From Macrocybe gigantea (lineage: Eukaryota; Basidiomycota; Agaricomycetes; Agaricales; Callistosporiaceae), in the NCBI GenBank assembly GCA_011319805.1, contig SJRY01000075.1, forward strand, positions 248,001-312,000: a DNA stretch of 64,000 nucleotides, written 5' to 3'. This document shows, piece after piece, positions 1 through 10,843 of the stretch. A model generated the notes under the pieces. It worked only from the letters and a program-made list of their open reading frames with translations. It was not told the origin of the DNA and did no database searches. Made by a program: the position numbers and the translations under genes. Each line of letters starts with the position of its first letter. Position 1 is the stretch's first letter.

Positions 1-1528
1 ATCGCTCACTGCCAGGGTGTCCCGTCTGTTCTATTGATGAAAAATCCACCTTCGACCCCTTCGCGAAATATGGGCGAGAGTTGAGATATGTAGGGATTTA
101 CTGTCCAGCAGTGAACAAAGAATATCGACGACAATTCGAGGCGGTGCTCACTCCATAGGCATATCTTAACCCCATATTTCTCTTTAATCTCAGTCAGATA
201 GGCTTTGGGATCAGGGAAGCTGTCTGCGTCGAAAGTGAAAGAACACCTGTATACCCAGTGAGTTGGGAAAAAAAAAAGGCGGCCTGATGGCTGATACCAT
301 TCGTACTGCTTCATCCAAAAGCAGTCTATGTGGAAAACTCTAACGGGACAATTCCGCTCCGTCATGCCTTCCAGGAATCCGGAAACCGTCGAGCTTGAGT
401 ATGACGTGAGGAACGATGTAGAGAGCCAGAGGCCGTACGACCAGCTGGGCAAAATCCTACAACGAAATTTTGATTATTCTCATTCTGTAGTTGGCCGCAT
501 AAACGTACGCAGGTCGGCCCGTCATATGCGTATATTTTTCTAGAATCTGAAGCGTAATGATCAATGCAAAGACGCAGGATTTATCGGGTCGGCGCGGACC
601 TCCAACGGAGTTTTGCCATAGATCACGAAGTACTCCAAGCTGTTATCCGCGACTGAGACTCCAACACGGCTGACCTTCTCTGAGCCGACTTCGACTTCGA
701 CTTCTCCAGGATGATTGATAAAAACCCCGTAATTGCGGTTGGTGAGATAGAATGGCACGCATTTGTAGGCTTGGTCACTTGAAGTTCCTCCATCCTGATT
801 CCATATTTTGACGGACTGGCCTGAATAGAAAAATTAGAGTGCAAATATGCCGATTCATGGAGAAGCCCAGACCGTTTTTCACAAATGCACCAAATTGTTC
901 TCCGAAGCCATAGACGAACTCTCCTGGAGAAAGGTTCAATTCCGAGTTGATATAACGCACGATAGGCGGCAAAGGAGCAGGATGAGGATTGGAGGCAGGG
1001 TCATGGATAAGGCATGAGCTATTGGATGCCGTTGTAAGGGTCCACCTAGAGGGAACATCGAATAATGCTTGATGTTTCGGTCCTGCTGAGGTCAAAACGC
1101 GCACTGGCGACTTGAATGTTATAGTGTAAGGGTTTTCAGTAATCTCGGCGGTCAGATCACCAGTTCTCAGGAGGAACGCATTTTCGATCTTGGTTGTCGA
1201 ATACTTCGGAGCAGGAGGAGCGTCAGGGAATAAAGGTATGTTAAGCAAAGGTTCTTTGCGGAGGAAATGTTGGATGTTGACTCCAATAACGCCCTCAGTC
1301 GGGGAGTGGAGATCGACAGTAAGGACAGGGCCTGTGGCAGAAATTGCAGAAAACTTGTGAACGTCTAGGGAAAAACATACCTCCCAAAGTATCTCCGCGA
1401 TGCCTGATGGGGCGAGTAGCAATCTGAAGGCGATAACCATCTTCAGCATCCTGAACTTGAACGACCTGGAGGCCGTAGTAGGGCCTGATGCCATGCTTCA
1501 GTAGCCAAAACCCGTCGTTGAACTTCAT
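1..1528 (-). CDS. Glycoside hydrolase family 31 (alpha-xylosidase/alpha-glucosidase type), 3' part outside window
   Basis: This is the N-terminal part of a GH31 enzyme, which removes alpha-linked xylose or glucose from the non-reducing end of glycans. The start [10 protein letters not shown] at 1528 is the typical opening of the YicI-like branch. Exon 1 ends ...RGDTLG, and a 49-nt GTATGT..CAG intron (1332-1380) joins it to [14 protein letters not shown]. Later exons carry [24 protein letters not shown] and [13 protein letters not shown], all conserved GH31 N-terminal and early-barrel motifs. The catalytic nucleophile region lies beyond the left edge, so substrate cannot be decided. I see no signal peptide, which fits an intracellular xylosidase-type enzyme (inference). 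No frame damage is visible in the part present. It is divergent from the serine dehydratase gene on its right. Confidence 0.88.
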
Positions 1529-2033
1529 GATATCGCCTTCCGAATCAGAGGGATGGGATGCAGTTTTTATAGCATTTTGGGAGGTCTTGGACGTCCAAAC
1601 GGCCCGATAAGAAGCGCCGAGAAAAGGCCGCACTTCTGCTCAGGATATATAACTTTCCTATTCACATCCACCAAAGATGTGACTATGGCGAGAGAAATAA
1701 AACAAATTCTGGCATGGACGATGCACAAAACGTGCTATTTAGTTGGGTAACGACCATGAGTTCAATTCACATGATGCAGATATCATAGATTGTGGCTTTG
1801 TTGAAAAGTTGGGCCCTTAATTCGACTGTTCAACGCTAAGGGGCCTTGAAGGTAACCATATGCTCAGCGATGATCATGAAGCGTCTCGTCAACGACTCGG
1901 AAGACGGAATCAGGTCATGGGCAAAACTTTGATATGCCGTATCACAGCATGGTAACCGGGTGCGTCGGGCCGGGGTTGGCTAGTTGACTTGCCAACCTTT
2001 GTGCATGCGGTCCCGCTTCCGCAACGTCCAGTC
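1529..2033. other. Divergent intergenic region
   Basis: About 500 bp separate the GH31 start (minus) from the serine dehydratase start (plus). Short open frames exist on both strands, but none resembles a protein family or has a plausible splice structure. It presumably holds both promoters; I recognise no specific site. Confidence 0.5.
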
Positions 2034-3384
2034 ATGGGGAGCCAACATCTCTGGCAAAAAACGCCTCTAATCCGTTCGAGCAGCATCAGCAAGATCCTGG
2101 GAATAAATGCTTATCTTAAACTGGAGGTGAATCGTCACTTGCGAATAAACTCCTAAAACGCTTAACGATTGAGGATTCTTAGAATTTACAACCCTCTTAT
2201 TCGTTCAAATTCCGAGGAATATCCCTTTTCGTGCAACGCGCCAAAGAACGGTATGGGTCTTCGGTACATCTTGTCATTGCATCAGGAGGAAATGCCGGTC
2301 TTGCCGCTGCCTGTGCTGCCAAAGCCCTGGCTTTAAAGTGTACAGTGTATCTTCCTGAAGGCGCCGCACCCGGTACTGTTCGGCAGTTCGAAACAGAAAA
2401 TGCTGTGGTAATCATAGCAGGCCGTCACTACGCAGAGGCATTGATGGCTGCACAAGATACTGTGTCTAAAGGAGGTAATGCGTAAGTCATGAAACAAACC
2501 AACCATCACGGATTGACTTCAGCTGCCATAAACACTAAGTGTTATGGTACCAGCTTATGACCATGAAATTCTGTGGGAAGGACATGGATCCATCGTTGAG
2601 GAAATCAAGGAGCAGCTGACTGGGGCACCACTAGCGATCTTTTGCAGTGTGGGGGGAGGCGGATTGCTTGGTGGGTTAATCGAAGGTTGCAGGAAAGTGG
2701 GCTGGGAGGACGGTGGGGACTTGTATCTTGTTTTACCTATTAATGGTCATTGACCTGCTCACAGTTCCGATTGTCGCGCTAGAAACCATCGGCTCCGACT
2801 GCTTCTATCATTCCATGTCGATCAACAGCGGAAGATTCAACGCAGCCGCCATGAGATTGCCCGAAGGGGTGGATGTTGTAGAGGACAAGACCAACGGCGT
2901 TTATCTCGCTCATTTCACAAAGTTTTCGTCAAAAGCCTCTGGATCTTTGGGCGCATCGCAACCGTCTGCGCGAGTCGTGAAGATGGCGTTGCAACGGCCG
3001 GGCGGTGTCATTTGTGCATCGGTTCCGGATGAGCTGAGCATGCAAACCCTCCTAAGTTTTGCAGGTGGGATGGAATTTTCCAATTGTCGGCTTAACAAAT
3101 CTAATGAGTTGGGCATCGACGGATATATAGACGATCACAGAATGCTAGTGGAGTTGGCATGCTCAACCACCCTAGCACCAGCATACAAAATTCACTTATT
3201 CAACGAACTGGTGACGCGACATGATTCGGACGGGCGTTGCGTGGTATTTGTCGTTTGCGGTGGATTCAAGATATCCCTTGAAGAAGTGGATTATTATCGA
3301 AGGTTATTAGAGGAAGACAGAAAAGGGAGTGATGCTTGGGAAGTGTTGGGCAATGACGGGAACAAGGTGGTTGTGAACAAGTGA
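2034..3384 (+). CDS. L-serine/L-threonine dehydratase (PLP-dependent)
   Basis: This enzyme deaminates L-serine (and L-threonine) to pyruvate (2-oxobutyrate). Five exons can be joined. Exon 1 (2034-2126) gives MGSQHLWQKTPLIRSS and a GTGAAT donor. Exon 2 from 2183 opens NLQPSYSFKFRG, whose lysine is the Schiff-base residue. It continues with IASGGNAGLA, the Asn-loop that grips the substrate. Exon 3 (2540-2712) carries the glycine-rich phosphate loop CSVGGGGLLGG. Exon 4 (2765-3064) has VALETIGSDCFYHSM, and exon 5 (3131-3384) has DDHRMLVELACSTT. Introns are GT-AG, 50-66 nt. Length (about 330 residues) and motif order match fungal CHA1-type dehydratases. The stop is TGA. It ends 67 bp from the oppositely oriented PET100 gene. 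Confidence 0.93.
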
Positions 3385-3451
3385 TGTACGCAAAATCGTG
3401 ACATGGGGAAAGACAGGTACAATCATGCTCACATAGAGTTAGTTCATTTGG

Positions 3452-3805
3452 TTATTTCAGTTGTTCTGCCTCACGCGCCGCCCGTTTTGCGAGTCTCTCG
3501 GCCTTAATCCTGTTTAGTTCTTCTCGGATACTGTCTTGGTCTGTTGGTAGATGCTACAAAGGAGTTTGGCGAAACGGGAAGTGCAACGAGAGAGTGTGTA
3601 CCTGCACGGTTCTCTCAATTGGGGGAAACAATTTGTCGCGATACTGAGTAGCGAATAAGGCCTTCGGACCGGAGGGAGGAAGAAATTTACTGACAGGAAT
3701 GACGTGGCGCCTATACCATGCAGGATCGCCAAAATGAACGAGCGCAGCGATAGGAACAAAGAGATAGAGGGTAAACTTGAAAACCTCAAGGTTTGGGCCG
3801 CCCAT
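3452..3805 (-). CDS. PET100: Cytochrome c oxidase assembly factor PET100
   Basis: PET100 is a small mitochondrial inner-membrane protein needed for assembly of complex IV. The start MGGPNLEVFKF is diagnostic, followed by one transmembrane stretch (LYLFVPIAALVHF) and GDPAWYRRHVIP. One GT-AG intron (3554-3601) joins TVQ to a charged C-terminal helix starting HLPTDQDSIREEL and ending AAREAEQLK. The total is about 100 residues, normal for the family. The identification rests on the N-terminal signature; nothing looks damaged. It is tail-to-tail with the serine dehydratase gene and lies about 110 bp downstream of PRE1 on the same strand. Confidence 0.9.
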
Positions 3806-3917
3806 CGTGAGTTAGGTTTGAAACAGAACGAACTTGACTTGGACCAATGAATCCATTCAAAGCAAATACATGCAAACATAGCATGAGCCAAGTAGTGTAC
3901 ACCGTTACTTATGTTGC

Positions 3918-4603
3918 TCAAATCTCCACCTCTCGTACGCCATCTTTGTTCACCACCTTGATCTTGTACCGGTCTGGACTGATGACGAGTCGCTTCGAGA
4001 CCTCGTCAATGCATCGTTTCAAAGTTTGCAATCCCTCTTCAAGCGTTGCATCTGGGTTGTGATATCTGACAATGCCATGTCGGTTTGAAAGCGTAAGACA
4101 GAACATAAGGTGCTCACCTATCTAATAGACTCAGAGCAAAGTAGCTTCCGTAACCATGAGCGCCAAAAGGGACCTCTGAGATCGTCCCTAAATAGTCTAT
4201 CCAGTACAAATGAGGCTGCTCCGTCGCAGTGTCATAACCTCCGAGAAGAATATTGACAGCATAAGGCTTGCGCGATCGTATCGAGTCTGCCAAGGATCGC
4301 CTGATCCACGATGCCGCAGCAGAGGGACGGAGGGCATAGAGATTCCGTATCTGGTACAGACGAATGTTGCGCTCAATGTACTCTGCAAACTGCAGTGTGT
4401 CGCCTAGTAAAAGTCACAACTTGCAACAAGACCAGGAACTGAGCAACCGCACCTGGCTCTCCAGAATACGCCATTAGCAAGTGAGGACTGAGGGTCTTGA
4501 TTTTGTCCTCGTCAACTTTCATTTTTACAATAGATCGCGCCGCGGTGGTGTCAGCAGCAACAATCACATAGTCTTTTCCTGTAATCGCAAAAGACGTTTC
4601 CAT
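3918..4603 (-). CDS. PRE1: 20S proteasome subunit beta-4 (PSMB2/Pre1 type)
   Basis: This is a non-catalytic beta subunit of the proteasome core. The protein starts METSFAITGKDYVIVAADTT, the beta-4 signature, followed by AARSIVKMKVDEDKI. An intron (donor GTGCGG) leads to DTLQFAEYIERNIRLYQIRN and then LLGGYD and APFGAHGYGS-like segments. The last exon opens with RYHNPDATLEEGLQTLKRC and ends KDGVREVEI. The catalytic N-terminal threonine of active beta subunits is absent, as expected for this subunit. Three exons, all GT-AG. It shares a 146-bp divergent promoter with the thioesterase gene. Confidence 0.93.
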
Positions 4604-4749
4604 CGAGAAGGCCTGGCGGATGCAAGAGAGATACGAATCTGAGGAGGGTGTACGCGTCAACACTGGTACGCGTGCCTCGGCTTTGCCCGATGCCAGATTA
4701 GGGAGATTATCTAATGCACCCACAAATCATGGCTGTTCTCTGCTGCAGC
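4604..4749. promoter_or_regulatory. Short bidirectional promoter (proteasome beta-4 / thioesterase)
   Basis: Only 146 bp lie between the two divergent start codons, so both core promoters must share this stretch. I recognise no TATA box or proteasome-control element. Confidence 0.5.
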
Positions 4750-5292
4750 ATGTCCGAGGTCGACTTGCGGCAAAGAAGACGCTCTGACTATTTCTACTTT
4801 CTGAGCTACCGGACAAGATGGTATGTATCTACTGTCGTTATTGCTTGCCCAAAACCAAGTCAACGGATGCAGGAGTGATAACGACCAGTATTCGCATGTG
4901 AACAACTCGATTTACTATCACCTTTTTGACTCTATAGTCAATGCATACTTGATCACGAAGTGCGGCATGAAGCCACAGGAATCTGCCAAGATTGGTTTAG
5001 TGGTTTCCTCATTCTGTCAGGTAAAGGTGCAGCTGCTCTAAGTTAGGAAGGTCTCAAATCCCTGGTTGAGTTTTTTGCTCCTGTGTCATTTCCACAGGTG
5101 TTGGACTTGGGACTGCGCGTCAACAAGCTGGGAAGGAGCTCGGTGGCTTATGAGGTCGGAGTGTTCTTGGAAGGACGAGAACAGCCGGCTGCGGTTGGTG
5201 GATACACGCATGTGTTCGTGGACAACAAGACGCGCCGGTCAGAGGCGATCGATGAGGCGACGAGGGCTGGCTTGGAGAGAGCGCGCCTGTAG
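4750..5292 (+). CDS. Hotdog-fold acyl-CoA thioesterase (4HBT family)
   Basis: Predicted to hydrolyse acyl-CoA thioesters. Exon 1 (4750-4820) encodes MSEVDLRQRRRSDYFYF..TR. Its last codon is split by a GT-AG intron (4821-4872) to give WSDNDQYSHVNN, the family signature containing the catalytic Asp and the DxxxHVNN motif. Exon 2 continues SIYYHLFDSIVNAYLI, ends FCQ, and intron 5021-5097 follows. Exon 3 (5098-5292) has the strands VNKLGRSSVAYEVGVF and GGYTHVFVDN. Length is about 140 residues, a single hotdog domain. No targeting signal is evident. Substrate cannot be inferred. Confidence 0.88.
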
Positions 5293-5383
5293 AACTGACC
5301 TCATTATTACAGTATTCATTACATGATCATGTAACACTTTTTAAATCCTCGCTGTCTGCTTTCATTTCTTTCCACCGACTGTC

Positions 5384-7862
5384 ATGGCACTTTCAAAGGT
5401 GCATATATGCATTATTTAAATATTGGGCTCGTTCTCGCTCACCCTCCATTCCAGCACGTCAATCCTGAAAGACTGCTGCACGAGGCTCGAGTACGCTGTC
5501 AGATCCCCCAAACTGAACATAGGAATGAGCTGCGTTACATATGCAGGACAAGAAACCCCACTATCACGGTTTATCCAACGCTAATCTCAATCAAGTCAAG
5601 TCCACCTATGGTGCTCGATACGGAACTGCACCCGTTCCAAAATACCACATCGCCTCCAAGGTGCGCATTGATCCGCGGAAGCGCGTCTGGCGAACTAACT
5701 TTCTTTCTAGGGTGTAAGCGCTGATGCGGCATATCAGATCATTCACGATGAACTCAACCTGGGTCAGTGTGGTGCATATATGCACATCTCCAATCTTCAC
5801 CCGTCACAGATGGTTCGCCCGTTTTGAATCTGGCATCGTTTGTCCATACTTGGATGCCACCCAAGCGGACAAGTTGATGATGGAGAACATGTCCAAGAAC
5901 CTCATCGGCGAGTATGCTCCTCGACTTTTGAAAACATTTTCCTGACGTTTTAAACTCGAAAGACACCGACGAGTATCCTGCAACCCGCACGTTTATTATT
6001 TGCTGAGATTTCATCATCGTCCGACTCACCCACTTCCTGCAGAAGCCATACATACGCGATGTAACGATTCAAACTCTCCTGAGCAGACGGACAAGTTATG
6101 AAACAGGCATATTCTAGGCATCTCTATACTTGCCGATTTGTGGCATGCCCCATCTGCAAAAGAAGCAATCGGAACTGCTACCACAGGCTCGTCCGAAGCG
6201 GTACAGTTAGGTGGCCTGGCGATGAAGAAGATCTGGCAGGAACAGCGCAAGGCCGCAGGCAAGAGCATACACGAACCGGGGTCTGTATCAACACATGACC
6301 TTTCCACTTCCACTCACTCTGCTTTTCCACAGACCTAACATTATTATGGGCGCTAATGCACAGGTCGCTCTCGAAAAATTTGCTCGATATTTTGAAGTAG
6401 AATGCAGGTTGGTTCCAATATCCGTGGAGAGCAAATACAGGTTGGACACAAGAAAGGCTATTGAGATGGTGGACGAGAATACGATCGGCGTCTATGTAAT
6501 ACTCGGAAGTGAGTTGCTTCTTTTCTTTTGATCAACTGCACCGCCGGAAGCAAAGCGAACCTTTCAGGTACATTCACCGGACATTACGAACCTGTCAGGG
6601 AAATGTCGGACCTTCTGGACGAGTACGAAGCCAGGACTGGGCACTTTGTTCCGATCCATGGCATGTGAGGTTCAGTCGTCACCGTCTTCCTGATTCTGAC
6701 AGCTGCAAGTAGTCGACGGCGCATCGGGTGCGTTCATCGCTCCCTTCGCAACGGTACGTTTATGCCCCAAATCCTCCTTCCATCCACATTTCATTGGAAA
6801 GTGCCTAGCCCAAACTTTTGTGGGATTTCAAACTTCCGAGGGTCGTGTCAATCAACGCTTCGTAAGATAACAGAACATATTGTTGGCGTTCATGCAACTG
6901 ATATATTGTAAGAGGACACAAATTCGGGTTGAGTTACGTTGGCGTAGGCTGGATCGTATGGAGAGACAAAGCCCACCTTCCGAAAGACCTGATTTTCGAG
7001 CTCCATTACCTCGGTTCTGTTGAATATACGTTCTCACTGAACTTTTCAAGGCCCGCAGCCCCAGTTATCGCACAGTATTTCAATTTCTTACACCTGGGTT
7101 TTGAGGGGTATCGTGCCGTTGCATTGGACGACTTGAAGAACGCAAGACTCTTGAGCCGTGCGCTCGAAAAGAGTGGTTACTTCGCAGTCCTTAGCGACAT
7201 TCATAGACAAGCGGAGACGCTAGCAGCCGCAGCTAAGGGAGCTGTTGGCGTCAATGAAGAAGACATCGAGGTTGGAGATACTGCGATACGTTATTGCGCC
7301 TCCTAATCATTTTTCAAGATATATGAGCCTGGGCTTCCCGTCGTGGCTTTCCGCTTCTCCGACACGTTCAAGAAGCGGTGCCCAGAAGTTCAGCAGAAGT
7401 GGATCCAGGTCCTACTTAGGGCCAAGGGCTGGTAGGTGGTTTTAGGCTGCTGAATAAAATAAAGTAGTACTAATCCCATCCCGAAGGATCGTACCCAACT
7501 ATGAGTTAGCTCCGAGTTTGGAGCAGATTGAAATCCTCCGTGTCGTCGTACGAGAAAGCATGACAGAAGTAGTACGTCCGCAATGTGAATTTATCATGGA
7601 TTTTTATTGATTGGGCTCAAACAGCTCGTTGATCAGCTTGTGGCCGACATTGCGAGTGTTTCAGCTTTGCTTTTCTGTATCTCAGGCTCATAAAAAATAG
7701 GTGGAAGTGACAGAGAGTTTGACTTCGCAGGATTCCGCAGTCCATGGACTGAACACATTAGGGAACGCGCAAGGCACGCGCAGTCGACACGAATACCATG
7801 AGGGCAGACTTGAGGGAGGGGAAGGAAGCAAGTCCTCCGGCACCTACGCGAGACCATGTTGA
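5384..7862 (+). CDS. Glutamate decarboxylase (PLP-dependent), 16 introns including four GC-AG; one apparent 1-nt deletion
   Basis: It converts L-glutamate to GABA and CO2. Recognised segments in order: [113 protein letters not shown], and [20 protein letters not shown] with the PLP lysine in SGHK. Then come [28 protein letters not shown] and IVPNYELAP. Four introns need a GC donor to keep frame: 5908-5962 (GCGAGT), 5987-6042 (GCACGT), 6661-6712 (GCATGT) and 7652-7700 (GCGAGT). Two exons are tiny (5963-5986 and 6043-6060). Near 5857-5862 the frame breaks: WMP is followed by QADKLM only if one C is added to the CC run. The rest is intact, so I favour an assembly error over a pseudogene. The C-terminus (VEVTESL to stop 7862) depends on the last GC-AG intron. 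Confidence 0.88.
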
Positions 7863-7932
7863 GGTGTTTGGAGTCAACTTTCGTATGTACAGTACATACA
7901 ACAAATAAACATCAACTTGAGCTGCGACGTCG

Positions 7933-9813
7933 ATGAACGAGCGACCGATAACTTCCATTGGCACCATGTCGGTCTTTGATCAGCCATCTTGTCCCTGAAT
8001 TAGTTATTAATCCAAAACTACAGCTCCGTTGGTCCGGCACACAACAGGCTGCCTACAACGGGAACACCCGTTCCCCCTGAGCGCTCTTTCATCATCGCGA
8101 AAGACCAGAAATCATACAGGCATCAATACGCGAACATCTATTTCGTCCGACTGCGCCTTCTGAGAAACTTCACCGAAAAGCAGGCTCAGAAACGATGGAG
8201 TCACCTTGAAGGTACTACAAGTTACAAGCGAATGTTTTTTCACTACATTTTGCGCGTTCCACAGGCAAGCCCATGCTAGTCCCGCGCGTGCTGGAAGTTG
8301 TGAAGTCGCGCCTGTGCTACATCATAGGGACAGTGTATATGGACATGCCATTGAAGCCAGACGTGATGGAAGAAATTGCACATGACGTGAGCTTTGCGTT
8401 TCCTTCACATTGTTGAACTGACCTGTCTGTAAGTAGCATTCCCTACCAGCTCCTCCCCTCCCTGCAAAATATTATTCACCTGACGACAGTGTGATGCTTG
8501 AAGACGAATCAGGTCGAATAAAACTGGTAGGAGAATCCATCTCTCAAGCTAGGCTAGTAACTGGCGTCATCATCGGCGTACTTGGTGCTGAAACGGCTCA
8601 TGGCGATTTCGAAGTGGTAGACATATGCTACCCTGAGATGGCACCCCTGTTGAGTACCGAACCTCTTCATGAAGGGGGAATCATGGACGCAGAGGGTTAT
8701 TTCCTTTATTACGACCTGAAGCATCATCTGAAATCGTTTTCAGGAACATCCGCGCGGAGCTCGCGTAGAGGAGAGTGGATAGCCCTCGTTTCTGGATTGC
8801 ATGTCGGCGCTTCTACTCCGGCTGACGGACTCGTCCAGTTACTGGCAGAGTACTTAATCTGCGAGGCAGGCGGCATGACTACACAATCTTCTGCGTCGCA
8901 AATATCCCGACTGATTATTGCTGGCAATTCTCTGGACACTATTGTCTCCAATAATTCCAATAATTCGGAGGACCCGGAGCAACGGAAACAGGTATGCGCT
9001 TAACAAGTCTGCTGATCTGCCGACGGACTGACGCTGCCCTAGCGACGATATGGCGCTGACACCACGGAGTTCTCTCCGCATCCAGTGATGAGCTTGTCGA
9101 AACACTTGCACGACATTGCACAAGCTATGCCGATCCATATTCTTCCTGGCGAGACTGATCCTGCTGGTGCCATCATGCCGCAACAACCTTTTCCTCGGGC
9201 TATGTTTGGCTCGGTTTCACACTTTGCCACTTTTGTTTGCGAGACGAATCCAACATACATTCGGTTGACCAGCGGACTACAGCTTGAAGATGAAGATCCC
9301 TCAGAGAATATGAAATTGACACGAACGATATTGGTCAATGCTGGTCAACCATTGGATGACATGTTCAAATATCTTCCTTCCCCCCCACACTCTCGCCTCG
9401 CCACTCTCGAATCGACGTTACGGTGGAGACACATGGCCCCAACTGCTCCAGATACCTTATGGTGTCATCCTTATTTTGGCGGAGATCCTTTCATAATCAC
9501 AGAGTGTCCGGATATATACGTCGTCGGCAACCAGAAGAGGTTTGCGACGAAATTGGTCAGGACCGACGTGGGCAATGCTACACGGCCGGATCAACCAACG
9601 GGATGCCGAATCATACTTGTACCTGAGTTCTATCGGACAGGTGTGGTTGTGCTAGTTAACCTGCTGACTCTGGAAGTGAAGACTGTTCAGCTCAAAGTTG
9701 AGGGCATGACTGGAGGAATGAATGAAGATGTTGGATCAGATCACGGAGCAGCGCCGTCTCCTTCATCACCTGATGGACATTCAAATGCTGAGCTTGACAC
9801 CGAACACCCGTAA
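7933..9813 (+). CDS. DNA polymerase delta small (B) subunit, POLD2/Cdc1/Pol31
   Basis: This is the regulatory subunit of replicative polymerase delta. A short first exon (7933-7967, MNERPITSIGT) is spliced by a 56-nt intron to SVGPAHNRLPTT; this start is inferred from frame and splice sites. Then come YANIYFVRLRLLRNF, KPMLVPRVLEVVKSRLCYIIGTVYMDMPLKP, and an OB-fold part YYSPDDSVMLEDESGRIKL with GDFEVVDICYPE. The phosphodiesterase-like region has IALVSGLHVG, HILPGETDPAGAIMPQQPFP and FGGDPFIITECPDIYVVGN. Five exons, all GT-AG. Length and motif order match POLD2. It ends 76 bp from the convergent SNF8 gene. Confidence 0.92.
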
Positions 9814-9889
9814 TGATTGGTATGCTGACTTGATAATAGAGTTGCCAATGAAAGAAAAAGGATTGTGCGGGTTTCGATGATCGATTTTC

Positions 9890-10642
9890 TCAAGCATCCC
9901 ATTGCATTACTGAGGTCACCCAGTATGCTCTTCCGTACCTATCATCCTGGTCATCAACCCAGCACAGCCCGTCTCTGAGTACCAAGTTGTCCAAAGCGGC
10001 TCTCGCGCGATTCTTCACCCATCCGGTGTGGGTGGTAAGCCATTCTTCGACCACTCGCCCTCCATGTAGCCGGGCCATGGCGATCACGACGGTTTGATCG
10101 TCATCCAATTCTTTGACTAGGCTGCGGACCATTCTGCGCCCGTCAACCTCAATCACCTGATATCCCGCGCCGAGCGGTTGCAGCGTTTTGATGCTCTGGA
10201 CGATATCGTCCTCGGCGACGACTCCAGCCTCGAGGCCACGTAGCTTGCTGACCAGCCTGACAAGTTCGGACATCTCGATCATACCTCCATTTCGCTCCCG
10301 CGTGCTCACACAAATATCGACAATTTGTACACCGAGTTCGTATTGCCAGTCACCCATACCGAGCATCTCCGCCCACCATCCTCCTTTTCTGGGTCCGGCC
10401 AGAGGATCGACGCCGATGGAGAAGCACATCTGCTGAAATGCATGGCGGAAGGAGGGATCTGTCTTGATTGAATCGCGGTGGGTGGATGCAAAGTGAGCCA
10501 ATGCGGATCGGAACTGCGTGAGCTGGGACTGCAAGTGCTCGAGCTGAGATTTCGAGAGCGTCGACGAGAGCAAGGCAAAGGAGCGGTCGGACTGTTCTTG
10601 CCTGTCGAAGGCGGCGAGGCCAACTCGAGCGCGTCGATGCAT
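9890..10642 (-). CDS. SNF8: ESCRT-II subunit SNF8/VPS22
   Basis: Part of ESCRT-II, which sorts ubiquitinated cargo at endosomes. I chose the start MHRRARVGLAAFDRQE at 10642 because the family begins MRRRxGVGAI; the open frame extends ten codons further upstream. Key segments are FRSALAHFASTHRDSIKTDPSFRHAFQQMC, the hallmark GVDPLAGPRKGGWWAEMLG and YELGVQIVDICVSTRERNGG. Two winged-helix repeats follow, ending DDQDDRYGRAYWVTSV. At 250 residues it is full length and has no intron, unusual next to its intron-rich neighbours. Confidence 0.93.
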   Translation of the reverse strand: MHRRARVGLAAFDRQEQSDRSFALLSSTLSKSQLEHLQSQLTQFRSALAHFASTHRDSIKTDPSFRHAFQQMCFSIGVDPLAGPRKGGWWAEMLGMGDWQYELGVQIVDICVSTRERNGGMIEMSELVRLVSKLRGLEAGVVAEDDIVQSIKTLQPLGAGYQVIEVDGRRMVRSLVKELDDDQTVVIAMARLHGGRVVEEWLTTHTGWVKNRARAALDNLVLRDGLCWVDDQDDRYGRAYWVTSVMQWDA

Positions 10643-10843
10643 GGAGATGTTTGCGCATGTTGACAGAAACATTAAGCCTCTTCAGAACTCTTCTTTCTCA
10701 CCATCGTTCCCCCATGATAGTTCTATTCTTTCCTGTTACTCTTTCAGTCTATCCTTTCGCAGGATATGGCAATAAATCCTCGGCCTCGTACACGCCCCTC
10801 TCATTATAACCTTGCCTGTCGACCTCGAGGAACCTGAGCGATC

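Noticed and set aside
1910..2092. Minus-strand 60-codon ORF
   Set aside because: It overlaps exon 1 and the first intron of the serine dehydratase gene in antisense and resembles nothing.
5908..5915. GT donor four bases downstream of the GC donor in glutamate decarboxylase
   Set aside because: Using GTATGC shifts the frame and destroys the conserved NLI-D-x-DEYP segment; the same holds for the other three GC donors.
1..8000. Metabolic gene cluster (glycosidase, serine dehydratase, glutamate decarboxylase)
   Set aside because: They are separated by housekeeping genes (PET100, PRE1) on both strands; there is no shared pathway, transporter or regulator.
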